Below, in pieces: positions 1 to 8,374 of a stretch of 64,000 nucleotides of DNA. Source of the stretch: Anastatus disparis (lineage: Eukaryota > Arthropoda > Insecta > Hymenoptera > Eupelmidae). The notes below the pieces were generated by a model that had not been told where the DNA came from, made no database searches, and saw only the letters and a list, made by a program, of their open reading frames with translations. The position numbers and the translations under genes are program-made. How positions within the stretch are numbered: the stretch's first letter is position 1; each line of letters starts with the position of its first letter. The stretch lies in assembly GCA_017163975.1 (NCBI GenBank), contig JAFFSR010000292.1, positions 2,983,501 to 3,047,500 on the forward strand, written 5' to 3'.

Positions 1-274
1 TATCAAATTCCTGCTTTAACGCCTCCCAACAGTCCAGTGACAGAGGTAAACCTTGAAAATTGGCTCCACAGAAGCGTACTACGGGTGCAAACTCCTTTTT
101 GCCTTCGCCGCCTATATTCTCCAGGCCTACCTGGATAATTTTTCCAAAAGAGCTGTTCAGCCCGTAGACCATTGGCAGAACCTGCTGCCAATAATTTTTC
201 TTGCTGTTTTGTTTTATTAAATATGCCAAGCCATTACCAAATGCCTGCTCCAGGCTTCTCTTTTGACCAACCAT
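1..274 (-). CDS. Partial Polinton protein, possibly PC4-like
   Basis: An open frame starts at ATG (272-274) and runs off the left edge of the window, giving about 91 visible residues. The first third is basic (VGQKRS, NSKKNYW). The end reads FAPVVRFCGANFQGLPLSLD, followed by W-E-A-L. The pattern of a beta strand, then F-x-G-[IL]-x-L-S-L-x-x-W-x-x-L resembles the C-terminal ssDNA-binding fold of the transcriptional coactivator PC4/p15, which I know from some virus-like elements; this is inference from pattern only. It lies on the same strand 149 bp downstream of the protease, so it fits as the next gene in the Polinton block. An unrelated small Polinton protein is equally possible. Confidence 0.5.
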   Translation of the reverse strand, partial: MVGQKRSLEQAFGNGLAYLIKQNSKKNYWQQVLPMVYGLNSSFGKIIQVGLENIGGEGKKEFAPVVRFCGANFQGLPLSLDCWEALKQEFD

Positions 275-422
275 CTTGCTTGAGCTTTGTTGTTACTGCT
301 GCTTTCACCGTCGTCAAACTGTGGCTAGACTGAGTGGGTGCCACTTCTTTTATACTGTAAAAATTGGTGGGGGCGCCGCAAAAAACTGTTGTGCGACCAA
401 TCAGAGACAACCAAATATCATA

Positions 423-866
423 TTACTCGTACGAGATTTTTCCCACAAAATTCTTGACTATAGTATCATTTTTTTGCAAGTTCTGTGAGAAATTTTCCAA
501 GAATTTCTTGAAACCTAATCCGCTAGACATATAATACAGATACATGATACAGTAATGACCACAACCGTTGGAATATTCGCTTTGTAAGCGTTTATTATTC
601 CATCTAAATTTTTTACAATTTTGCTGAATACGTCGTAAATGTTGTTTAATTTGTGGTGGTTTACCAAGACTATCAAAGTACACACCTGTGCCATACTTAT
701 CAACGTATATGGCAACCCAGTGCGCACCACGCTGGTTATAATTTTGCGTATTAAGCACAAACGCACAAGGTTTCACCCACATCAGAGGAATCCGATCCGC
801 TGGATAAACGTCTACTGCGTGAAACTTGATCCTCATCAGATATTGAACGATCTCTTTTGAATTCAT
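423..866 (-). CDS. Polinton adenain-type cysteine protease (PRO)
   Basis: 147 residues, apparently intact. Adenain/Ulp1-type proteases of adenoviruses and Polintons mature capsid proteins. The triad is visible in the family order: His49 in GAHWVAIYVD, Asp65 in YFDSLG, the oxyanion-hole Gln95 in RLQSEYS, and Cys102 in NGCGHYC; Gln lies seven residues before Cys as in adenain. The tail NDTIVKNFV also fits the family. The length is slightly short, but all catalytic segments are present. It sits between the unknown 155-residue gene and the PC4-like frame, all on the minus strand. Unlike the neighbouring capsid gene it shows no internal stop or frameshift. Confidence 0.88.
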   Translation of the reverse strand: MNSKEIVQYLMRIKFHAVDVYPADRIPLMWVKPCAFVLNTQNYNQRGAHWVAIYVDKYGTGVYFDSLGKPPQIKQHLRRIQQNCKKFRWNNKRLQSEYSNGCGHYCIMYLYYMSSGLGFKKFLENFSQNLQKNDTIVKNFVGKISYE

Positions 867-930
867 TGCGGAGAATTTCTAAAAATTCTTCCGAAATCAG
901 CGATTTTACGTTGGGGTTAAGTTTCAGTAG

Positions 931-1398
931 CTAATGTTTCAGATTAGCAACGTTATTTAGTGCACACACGTAATTTGAATAAGGTGATTTTAAGTAATGA
1001 TGCATGCACTGTACACTGCTGAAATTTAAATTTCTAAAAGCTGGACAATCTTGTTCTTTTTCTAAATTTTCAATCTTACAGGTGGTGAGCTTGGAAAGTA
1101 GTTCAAGCTTTTCTTGACCTCGCACGAAAATTGTACGACAATTCATGCAAATATCTTCCAAATTTTTGTATAATCTTTTTATCGATATATCACCTTCGTA
1201 CCACTCCAGACCATGATGATTCAGTGTCACCCAATTGTTCTGTCTCAAAGCATTTTGAGGTAAGCGTCTTAAATTACAAGGAGGCGCCACAATCCAATGA
1301 GCGATAAAGTTTTTATGAATAGCAAGTACAGCCACCTCCTTTGGAATCAAACGATTTTTGTTGTCCTTTAAAAATTGCACATCAATTACCACGTCCAT
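931..1398 (-). CDS. Unknown Polinton protein, 155 residues
   Basis: An intact frame between the MCP and protease genes. I do not recognise a named family with certainty. The N-terminus has alternating hydrophobics (VVIDVQFLKD), then PKEVAVLAI, HWIVAPP and a central NHHGLEWYEGD, followed by a helix and TIFVRGQEKLELL. An acidic residue on the first strand, then PKE and a later [IV]F-V-x-G-x-E-K strand, recalls degenerate RNase-H-like exonuclease folds seen in insect Polinton-type elements; that is inference. The C-terminus carries several Cys and His residues (CPAF, QCMHHY, NYVCAL). Its conservation of frame beside broken genes suggests either recent loss of the others or a function in the element. 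Confidence 0.6.
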   Translation of the reverse strand: MDVVIDVQFLKDNKNRLIPKEVAVLAIHKNFIAHWIVAPPCNLRRLPQNALRQNNWVTLNHHGLEWYEGDISIKRLYKNLEDICMNCRTIFVRGQEKLELLSKLTTCKIENLEKEQDCPAFRNLNFSSVQCMHHYLKSPYSNYVCALNNVANLKH

Positions 1399-1496
1399 AC
1401 TGCTTGCAATGAAAGTTGCTCGCCGACTGAGATAAGAAAGCTGGCTTTGCTTTACTTAAATAGTGAGAAATGTACCCCCCCCCCCACCACCACTAC

Positions 1497-1882
1497 TTAA
1501 CCGCTATAATTCACGACAACCTGTCTCGACGAGTCAATTTCGAGCAAATTGTCGTATTCAGCATAAATTATACAATTTACAGCGCCCTCTAGTGGGTCGT
1601 CGAATCTAACATCAATTCGTACATTACCATTTTTTATCAAATTCCAATGACTACCATCACTCGCCGATAAATCAGGTGTCAAATCAAAAGCGAATAGGCA
1701 GTAACCGTTTGGATAGTCTTCACGGTTAATCGAGTTGCCTGAATCCATAAAGTGAATACCTGTGCCGGAAAAAAGTGTATGATAAGCATCGACGTACATT
1801 TTGCTTTTTTTGAAATCTGGCTATAAGGGCTTCGATGGCACTTGCATTCCATCAACGTACAGACACAAAACAATTTATATTA
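1497..1882 (-). pseudogene. 3' part of broken Polinton major capsid protein
   Basis: The minus-strand frame ending at 1497 matches the C-terminal jelly roll of Polinton double-jelly-roll capsid proteins (annotated in animals as F54H12.2-like). Recognisable pieces are AYHTLFSGTGIHF, FDLTPDLSA and YAEYDNLLEIDSSR. It is the continuation of the segment at 7023-7842; the two are separated by the LTR retrotransposon at 1883-7022. Breaks: a TAG stop at complement(1821-1823), where the surrounding residues (PSKPL, then PDF) remain family-like in the same frame, and a frame change between about 1845 and the insertion point. The open piece from 1799 gives 100 residues. No functional protein can be made from this copy. 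Confidence 0.85.
1879..1882. repeat. Target-site duplication ATTA, left copy
   Basis: The four bases ATTA directly precede the left LTR terminus TGTAACG. The same four bases follow the right LTR terminus at 7023-7026. Removing the element and one copy rejoins the interrupted capsid gene. A 4-bp duplication is usual for Ty3/Gypsy-type integrases. Confidence 0.8.
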
Positions 1883-2964
1883 TGTAACGTTTGGCCTTTT
1901 TGCCTCGATTAGATCTTAATGTCGTAGGCGTCAGACTTTTAGAGGGTGCTGCAGATGGTTGATTCTCGGAGGCCAAAGTTCAAACTTACATACTAAACTA
2001 ATCTAACCTTATTGAATTAATGAAATTAATAATAAGAAAGCAATAAAGAAATAAATTAAAAGAATGAAATATGAATGATCAAAAAAAGTAATAATATTAA
2101 TTAAAAGAATTAATCATAAATAAATGGTACAAAGCTAATCTATTCTTACGTACTAAGTGATAACGATAATGAGAGGAAGCAGGATGGGTACTGCGGACTG
2201 GTGATTAAGTTTAAACACGATACTTTTGGGTTTAGACTTAAACTATCTTTTTCTCTTATATTTATTAATAAAAATAAAAAGAATAACAAAATAATTACAA
2301 CGCCGATTAAATAATGCTGAATAACAAAAATAAAAATTATTATTGTGTAATAACGTTTCGCACGTTGAAAAAGAAAAGAAAAATTTTTAGTTGTCTTCTT
2401 GACCGCTAGGTGGCGCTAATTCGTATTTATCGGCTGTAACAAATAAAACAAAAGAAAAGAAATACAACAGTTAATTATATAATAATATAGACTCGGCGGA
2501 TAAATTCGCGACCTACTTTACCGGCGGAGTTCGGCGCGATCGGTAACGGAGCCAGGTAAGGTAATGCAGGAAAAACTAGGATGGTAACCCTCTAAACCAT
2601 AACTGGAGAAGAGGGGGGGAGGCTTTTTGTCGAAGACCAACGGAGGACTCTACCCCGACCAGCGATGGTGGAGGTAGTAGCTAGGAGTCAGTGTCGGGCA
2701 ATCCCACCCTTACACTGACGGATAGATAGGATACTATGCCGGGCAATCCCACCCTTACATAGCTTGAGACAGGAATATAGGTAAGGATAACTCCCACTGT
2801 GCAGAGCAATCCCACTCTTGCACAATGGAAGGGGAGAGAGTCTCCTTGCTGGCTCGGCGGCTCGCTTATATATGCTACGGAGCTCGCTTTTCCCGTTGCG
2901 GGAGTAGCGCGTCGTAGCGGCTGAGCGCAAGTACTAAGTCTAGCGCGATTTTTGAATCGTCGCA
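1883..2964 (-). repeat. 3' LTR of the retrotransposon
   Basis: 1082 bp, starting TGTAACGTTTGGCC and ending GAATCGTCGCA in plus coordinates. It matches 5941-7022 almost exactly; by eye the differences are G/A near 2346, G/A near 2498, A/G in a G-run near 2619 and A/C near 2802. On the plus strand, 2687-2824 holds three successive inverted repeats with a common loop. Short open frames inside it encode a repeated CKGGIARH-type peptide and are by-products of those repeats. Confidence 0.9.
2687..2824 (-). other. Three-hairpin array in the 3' LTR
   Basis: Three hairpins share a loop core (GGGCAATCCCACCC on the plus strand; GAGCAATCCCACTC in the third) but have different stems. Hairpin 1 is GTCAGTGT/ACACTGAC (2687-2694 and 2712-2719). 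Hairpin 2 is CTATG/CATAG (2734-2738 and 2758-2762). Hairpin 3 is TGTGCA/TGCACA (2798-2803 and 2819-2824). Complementarity is kept while stem sequence changes, which points to a selected RNA (or single-stranded DNA) structure. Confidence 0.7.
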
Positions 2965-2976
2965 CACCCCTCTCGC
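2965..2976 (-). promoter_or_regulatory. Polypurine tract
   Basis: Read on the minus strand, GCGAGAGGGGTG lies directly against the 3' LTR start. A purine run at this position primes plus-strand DNA synthesis in LTR elements. The call rests on position and composition. Confidence 0.6.
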
Positions 2977-3161
2977 TTGGGAGAGTGAAGCTTGCGAACG
3001 AACCTAAACTAAACTAACAGTTTAAGTAACCTTAATCATAATCATAAATGGTATAATTAATTAAGTATTATTATAAAAAAATCAAATTAAAGAGAGAAAA
3101 AAAAATTCATATCTTATGTTTAAGCTTACTTTTACAAGTAAGAGAAACAAGCTAATCTAAA

Positions 3162-3874
3162 CTATCTCGCAAGACAATTTATGTGCAGGATGCTTATGTA
3201 AAAATAAATGGAAGTTATAATCTTACCAAACACGTTGTGTGTTTTTACCGCTCTTACTAATGTTTCGGCGGACGTCCGACTGGAACCATGTCTTCTACTG
3301 ATGCACATTTCAGGTGACGGTATTGGTCCTGTCGGTGGAGACGCAAGCCGTGTGGGTTGTTGGTCAGTCATCGTAGTCAACGATCGAGGGATGAGCGAAG
3401 ATGTTGTGGGCACGGTTCAAGCTCTGGCCAGTAGCTCTGCGTGCTCGCGTCGGACCTTATCAATTGATGACGCAGCTTTCAGATGGAGTGGTGATACTGA
3501 CAGTCCCAGGCTCATTGCGTAGATAACCAGCGAGTTGATTCGTTGGTTTAAGATCTTTCGTACGCACATGACGGGTGATCGGGTCGTCGTGTGCTTTTAC
3601 GATCAGCAGATCTATTTTTCTTAGACGGACCGATAGCTTTGCGGCTTTGTCGGCGGTCTCGCGCTGTCACGTGAAAACTTTGTGTGATATTGTTTTTCGC
3701 GAGTTGGAGCGCGTCTTTTAGCCTACTGAGCTTGTCTAAGTGGTTTTGTAATGCTCCAGGGGCTATAAAATCCCTATCGTCCTTCGGATAGGTGGGCGTG
3801 GAATCGATAGATTTGCCACGAGTCGAAACCATTTTACAACAGTCTTTTTGATCGCCGATGTATTGAGGAACCAT
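3162..3874 (-). other. Retroelement internal region, unassigned frames
   Basis: Two minus-strand open stretches (3874-3548, rich in Lys/Arg and Ser; and 3413-3162) follow the Gag-Pro gene. Neither shows reverse transcriptase (YxDD), RNase H or integrase (HHCC, DDE) motifs. They may be the tail of the lost pol gene, an extra Gag-like product or chance frames. The 3'-most ~190 bp (2977-3160) is AT-rich and non-coding. Confidence 0.35.
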
Positions 3875-3938
3875 GATCTCGGCGACGTGATTCGCTGGTT
3901 CTGCGGTGCTGCACTGAGGTGCGTTTAGCGGTTGCCGT

Positions 3939-5507
3939 TCAATAGGCTGCGGGATTCGACGGTTTGATTTGACCGTTGCTCTCTTCGTTTTGAGAAAAAG
4001 GTTTTAAGGTGGACGTCGTATTGATGAGAAAAACTTGTCTGGCAGGATCGCGGATTGGTTCTATCGTGTGTCCTTCTATCGAGATACGCATCCCTATTTT
4101 AACTAGTAGGTCCATTCCAAGTAACAGATCGAAACATAGATTTTCTAATATAGAGAAATTATGTTCGAAACGACGGTTTTTATACATGAAAGCCCCGGAG
4201 ATAGTTTGTGTCGATTCTGCTTCAGATCCGTTCGCTAGACCGATTATGATTTGCTCCTTCTTAAGGGTCCAGCCGGATCGCAAACAATGGTCGATGATTT
4301 CTGGTTTTGCGAAAGAAGTTATTGACCCCGGATCCACTAAAGCTTTTACTGACTTGTTACCTATTCGGAAATAGAGGAAATAACGATTTTCGTAGGCCTC
4401 GTGAGAGTTACAATTTGTTGAAATCGGTCGGGCTCCTGGTTCCAGCCGATTTACTCGTAGTCTTTCCGCCCCTTTACAGTGACAATTTTTAGTCATGGTA
4501 CCGTTTTTACCGCAAAATGAACAGAAAATCTTTCCGGGGCTAGTGCAATCGAAACGATGATGCCCTTTTCCCTTGCACCTCCAACAATTCCGCGAGCGTG
4601 AATATTGCTGTGTGGTAAAAGCCGCCGTGTTTGAACGCGTTGGTTGAGCGGGTGACCGAGTGTCTCTCATCTGGAGTTTAACTTCTTCAATTTCTTCGAC
4701 GCGTTGGATCAATTGTTCGATGGAAGAAAAATCCGACCTACGTATGTGGAGTCGTAAAACGGGTCGCATGTTGCTGTAAATGTTTTCTAGTTGTTGCTGT
4801 GCCATTATGCCGCCGCGTCGTCGCATTAAGGTGGCGAGAGAAGTTACGTATTTACGGATGTCCTCGTTTTCGCCTTGTTTCCGGTTTATGATTAGCCGAT
4901 CAAGATGGCGTAATTCACCGGGAGACAAATAATAGTCACGTAGACGCGTGATTAATTGCTGGAAAGAATTGATTTCGGGAGCGCAGTTTCTATACCATAA
5001 TTGTGCATCTCCACGTAATAACTCGGGAAATCCTTGAAGGAATTTCGCGTCCGGAATTTCATATGCGATTTTTAGATCTTGAACTCTTTCTAAGAAGGTA
5101 TACACGTCCCTACCGTCAAAATGTACGTTCCATTTTCTCATTTGGTCGATTGTGCGTGCGGTGTCGTTAGGCAGTTGAACGATGATTGGTGCGCTGCTAG
5201 TTAAACTTCCGGTGTTTGGTAAAGATAAAGGCGCGTTTACAGTTAATGAGTTGGCGTCAGTTTCTCTATTTGCATTAATTGAACCCGATAATTCGGCGTA
5301 TAACAATCGATCGGAGTTTTTATCCGTTTCTTCGTCGTAATCGGTGGGATCATCGGGTGCGTTTTCGTACAAATCTGGGTGACGCGATACGTAGCCTAAA
5401 AATAAAGCGCGTTGTTCTATGAGTGTTCCGGTTGTCGCTAGACGAGCGTCGCGTAAGTGTTCTGCGAGTTCGACGGAGGTCAATTTATAAACCCAGTGTT
5501 TCTTCAT
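3939..5507 (-). CDS. Gag-protease polyprotein of the LTR element
   Basis: 522 residues in one frame, starting at the ATG at 5507. Residues ~120-290 form a Ty3/Gypsy-type Gag capsid domain (KWNVHFDGRDVYTFLERV, LRGDAQLWYRN, LRDYYLSPGE). Two zinc knuckles follow near residue 310. The first, CWRCKGKGHHRFDC, is canonical CX2CX4HX4C. The second, CSFCGKNGTMTKNC, has Thr where His is expected. A retroviral-type aspartic protease begins near residue 385: the active-site strand is KALVDPGSITSF, with Pro replacing the usual Thr/Ser of D-[TS]-G, and a later LLLGMDLL is the second family motif. Gag packages element RNA; the protease normally matures it. The altered triad and knuckle suggest a relaxed or helper-dependent copy. 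Confidence 0.88.
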   Translation of the reverse strand: MKKHWVYKLTSVELAEHLRDARLATTGTLIEQRALFLGYVSRHPDLYENAPDDPTDYDEETDKNSDRLLYAELSGSINANRETDANSLTVNAPLSLPNTGSLTSSAPIIVQLPNDTARTIDQMRKWNVHFDGRDVYTFLERVQDLKIAYEIPDAKFLQGFPELLRGDAQLWYRNCAPEINSFQQLITRLRDYYLSPGELRHLDRLIINRKQGENEDIRKYVTSLATLMRRRGGIMAQQQLENIYSNMRPVLRLHIRRSDFSSIEQLIQRVEEIEEVKLQMRDTRSPAQPTRSNTAAFTTQQYSRSRNCWRCKGKGHHRFDCTSPGKIFCSFCGKNGTMTKNCHCKGAERLRVNRLEPGARPISTNCNSHEAYENRYFLYFRIGNKSVKALVDPGSITSFAKPEIIDHCLRSGWTLKKEQIIIGLANGSEAESTQTISGAFMYKNRRFEHNFSILENLCFDLLLGMDLLVKIGMRISIEGHTIEPIRDPARQVFLINTTSTLKPFSQNEESNGQIKPSNPAAY

Positions 5508-5649
5508 TTCGATATTCTAGGATATATGACGGAAGAAAAAAAATTTTTATACCCTACTATCTAAGCCGGCCAAGAAGAGTATGACTTATTCACCAGTTTA
5601 CATAAAAAGATTTTTCCCATCTAGGTTTTTATTGGAATTACGGGCGAGG

Positions 5650-5960
5650 TTTTCGGGCACCATGCAACTTAAGTTGCAGAATCGGAAAGTTAAATTGAAT
5701 TTAAATTTACTGGGACGGAAAGGAATAATAAAAAAAATTTCGGTCTCTGTTCGCGGGTGACATGTAACGTTTGGTTACAATGGCGGATGGATAGGGTAAA
5801 AGAAGTTAAGCGCGGTTTATGAATCGAGTCCCTGTTCGCGGCGCCATGTAACGTTTGGTTACAATGGCCGACAGCGAACAGAAACAAAAAAAAATAAACG
5901 CGGTTTAAGGAAAACGGTATCGGTCCCTGTTCGGGCGCCATGTAACGTTTGGCCTTTTTG
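5650..5960 (-). repeat. Tandem primer-site / LTR-edge modules
   Basis: A module of about 85-95 bp recurs. Plus-strand cores read CTGTTCGCGGGTGACATGTAAC (in part) at ~5746, CCCTGTTCGCGGCGCCATG at ~5830 and CCCTGTTCGGGCGCCATG at ~5926, each followed by TGTAACGTTTGG. A more decayed copy (TTCGGGCACCATGCAAC) lies at ~5653. Each module fuses a primer-binding-like site to the first dozen bases of the LTR. Only the last copy abuts the true LTR. Confidence 0.75.
5923..5940 (-). promoter_or_regulatory. Primer-binding site, tRNA-Lys type
   Basis: Directly next to the 5' LTR, the minus strand reads TGGCGCCCGAACAGGGAC. It is the exact 18-nt complement of the 3' end of the tRNA-Lys primer type that is also used by lentiviruses. 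The animal tRNA-Lys 3' end is well conserved, so this identifies the primer class but not the host. Confidence 0.9.
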
Positions 5961-7022
5961 CCTCGATTAGATCTTAATGTCGTAGGCGTCAGACTTTTAG
6001 AGGGTGCTGCAGATGGTTGATTCTCGGAGGCCAAAGTTCAAACTTACATACTAAACTAATCTAACCTTATTGAATTAATGAAATTAATAATAAGAAAGCA
6101 ATAAAGAAATAAATTAAAAGAATGAAATATGAATGATCAAAAAAAGTAATAATATTAATTAAAAGAATTAATCATAAATAAATGGTACAAAGCTAATCTA
6201 TTCTTACGTACTAAGTGATAACGATAATGAGAGGAAGCAGGATGGGTACTGCGGACTGGTGATTAAGTTTAAACACGATACTTTTGGGTTTAGACTTAAA
6301 CTATCTTTTTCTCTTATATTTATTAATAAAAATAAAAAGAATAACAAAATAATTACAACGCCGATTAAATAATGCTGAATAACAAAAATAAAAATTATTA
6401 TTATGTAATAACGTTTCGCACGTTGAAAAAGAAAAGAAAAATTTTTAGTTGTCTTCTTGACCGCTAGGTGGCGCTAATTCGTATTTATCGGCTGTAACAA
6501 ATAAAACAAAAGAAAAGAAATACAACAGTTAATTATATAATAATATAGACTCGGCAGATAAATTCGCGACCTACTTTACCGGCGGAGTTCGGCGCGATCG
6601 GTAACGGAGCCAGGTAAGGTAATGCAGGAAAAACTAGGATGGTAACCCTCTAAACCATAACTGGAGAAGAGGGGGGGGGGCTTTTTGTCGAAGACCAACG
6701 GAGGACTCTACCCCGACCAGCGATGGTGGAGGTAGTAGCTAGGAGTCAGTGTCGGGCAATCCCACCCTTACACTGACGGATAGATAGGATACTATGCCGG
6801 GCAATCCCACCCTTACATAGCTTGAGACAGGAATATAGGTAAGGATAACTCCCACTGTGCCGAGCAATCCCACTCTTGCACAATGGAAGGGGAGAGAGTC
6901 TCCTTGCTGGCTCGGCGGCTCGCTTATATATGCTACGGAGCTCGCTTTTCCCGTTGCGGGAGTAGCGCGTCGTAGCGGCTGAGCGCAAGTACTAAGTCTA
7001 GCGCGATTTTTGAATCGTCGCA
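5941..7022 (-). repeat. 5' LTR of the retrotransposon
   Basis: 1082 bp with the same termini as the copy at 1883-2964. In the minus orientation this is the upstream LTR and should contain the promoter. It carries the same three-hairpin array at 6745-6882. The offset from the other LTR is exactly 4058 bp throughout, so there are no net indels between the copies. Confidence 0.9.
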
Positions 7023-7842
7023 ATTAAAATTCTTGGAATTGAATGGGTTAAGACTTTTATCTCCGTTGTAATCTTTATTTTCAACAAAACCGAGTATAAT
7101 TCTTTTCGGCAGTTGACCTAATATGACATTGTCGATTGTTTCCCCATGCACACCATTATGTAACGTAACAGTCTTAACTTCTACACGTGTCAGTGGGTAT
7201 TTTGCAGTAGTCTGTGACAATAGTTTTTTGTGTGCTAGCACAAGTGAAGGATTTAATCTTACCCGACGCAGAAAAAGCGTAGCCTCGGTAATATTTACCG
7301 TGAAAGCACCAGCGGGATCCATGAGACAGAATCCATCACGAGAACGCACAAGCCTTACTCTAACTTCAACACCACCCAGTAATAATTTGTCTTGATTAAA
7401 AACATCACAATGTAAATAGCCGAGTAAATCAATCTTCCTGCCAATCATGAGTGCCTTACGTTTATTGAGACCTATATTACTACCTGTGGTATCGTCCATT
7501 TTCCCTGCTGTATCATCGTACCACAAACCACTCGTTAAATGAGATTTTTCAGCTGTTGGACCATAATTTAGTAATGTTTCAATATAAGCTCTGTATGCAT
7601 AAGCATTGTTTGGCGGTGGAACAGGTTTCTGATTGAATAGCACGTCGACTTGTGTGAGCCAAGTCTAGATATTCAGTGTTGCCAGGGATTGTAAATTCAA
7701 TTGGTGATTTGTCGTTGAGTGAAGATATCGGTTTGTACTGTATCCAGTAAGAGCCTTTAATTGCAGTCTGTGTCGAGAGTAATTCAAAGAGTGACAATTC
7801 CGACTTGATTGACTGACAAGATTCTGTATGCAACAACGCCAT
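7023..7842 (-). pseudogene. 5' part of broken Polinton major capsid protein
   Basis: Two overlapping minus-strand frames together cover the N-terminal and central parts of a double-jelly-roll MCP of the F54H12.2-like type. The first (7842 to ~7650) has the start ATG and family strings KSELSLFELL, TQTAIKGS and NTEYLDLAHT. The second (~7643 to 7023) has NNAYAYRAYIETLLNYG, LGGVEVRVRL, AHKKLL, KYPLTRVEVK and GQLPKRIILGFV. They are offset by one reading frame, so there is a frameshift near 7645-7665. The gene is cut at 7023 by the LTR element and resumes at 1882. The start lies 10 bp downstream of the preceding minor-capsid gene, as in a compact viral operon-like layout. Confidence 0.88.
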
Positions 7843-7851
7843 CTTGAAATT

Positions 7852-8373
7852 TTAATTTTCGAAAATATCTCTAGCTACACGTGCTTTCTTATTCTGCTTC
7901 TTCTTCTTCTTTTTCGCAACCTTACCACTTTTCGAGCGTTTAGCCGGTGAGGTGTTTGTAGTACCAGCTGCACTCGACGACTGAACTGACGATGTCTCGA
8001 TCTTCTTTTTATATTCAGATTCTTCCCCCTCTTTTGCACTTGACTCACCCAAGAGCAATTTGTCTAGAACAACGTCAGCTTTTCTTTTGAGATTTTCACC
8101 ACTCTCGCGAATGCGCTCTTTGGCCGCCTCTTTGACAGGTCTGCCACCGAGAGTGACATCATCTAGGATATTTTTACCCGCTCGGAGAGCCTCTTTACCG
8201 ACCACTTTTGCACCTTGCTTGATCTTCGGTATAGCTGCTCGGAAGAGACCTTTCAAAAAACTACCTACTCCTGCACCCGACTGGTGATAACCAAAACAAG
8301 GTTTACCAGCTCTAACGCACTTACCCTCACCACCAATCATTTGGTTATTGAAGAAATCTTCAAACTCAGACAT
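7852..8373 (-). CDS. Polinton pX/pVI-like minor capsid protein
   Basis: 173 residues, frame intact. After a short acidic N-terminus the segment GYHQSGAGVGSFLKGLFRAA, continuing into IPKIKQGAKVVGKEALRAG, forms a Gly-rich hydrophobic/amphipathic helix followed by a basic helix. This is the pattern of adenovirus pVI/pX-like minor capsid proteins in Polintons and adintoviruses, where such helices can interact with membranes or core DNA. The C-terminal half is low complexity and strongly basic (KSGKVAKKKKKKQNKKAR), suggesting DNA binding or nuclear import. It sits between the penton-like fragment and the MCP, the usual neighbourhood of this gene. Family assignment is by pattern and context. Confidence 0.72.
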   Translation of the reverse strand: MSEFEDFFNNQMIGGEGKCVRAGKPCFGYHQSGAGVGSFLKGLFRAAIPKIKQGAKVVGKEALRAGKNILDDVTLGGRPVKEAAKERIRESGENLKRKADVVLDKLLLGESSAKEGEESEYKKKIETSSVQSSSAAGTTNTSPAKRSKSGKVAKKKKKKQNKKARVARDIFEN

Positions 8374-8374
8374 T

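Larger units (their letters stand above)
1883..7022 (-). mobile_element. LTR retrotransposon, Gag-protease only, inserted in MCP
   Basis: A 5.14-kb element transcribed on the minus strand. It has two 1082-bp LTRs with TG...CA ends, a 4-bp target duplication (ATTA), a primer site, a polypurine tract and one Gag-protease frame. The Gag type suggests Ty3/Gypsy. Between the end of Gag-Pro (3939) and the 3' LTR (2964) there is less than 1 kb, and I see no reverse transcriptase, RNase H or integrase motif there. The element therefore looks non-autonomous, an internal deletion derivative mobilised by a relative. The LTRs differ at only about four positions, so the insertion is recent relative to the decayed host capsid gene. 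Confidence 0.9.

Noticed and set aside
2681..2965. Minus-strand LTR frames of 80 and 94 residues with repeated CKGGIARH / VRVGLP peptides
   Set aside because: The peptides mirror the three hairpin repeats. Two frames are open simultaneously and identical frames exist in the other LTR (6739-7023). No protein family was recognised.
3208..3522. 104-residue plus-strand frame inside the LTR retroelement
   Set aside because: It is antisense to the element's transcription and has no recognisable domain.
4009..4374. 121-residue plus-strand frame
   Set aside because: It is antisense to the protease part of the Gag-Pro gene.
7123..7395. 90-residue plus-strand frame
   Set aside because: It is a shadow of the Polinton capsid gene on the opposite strand.
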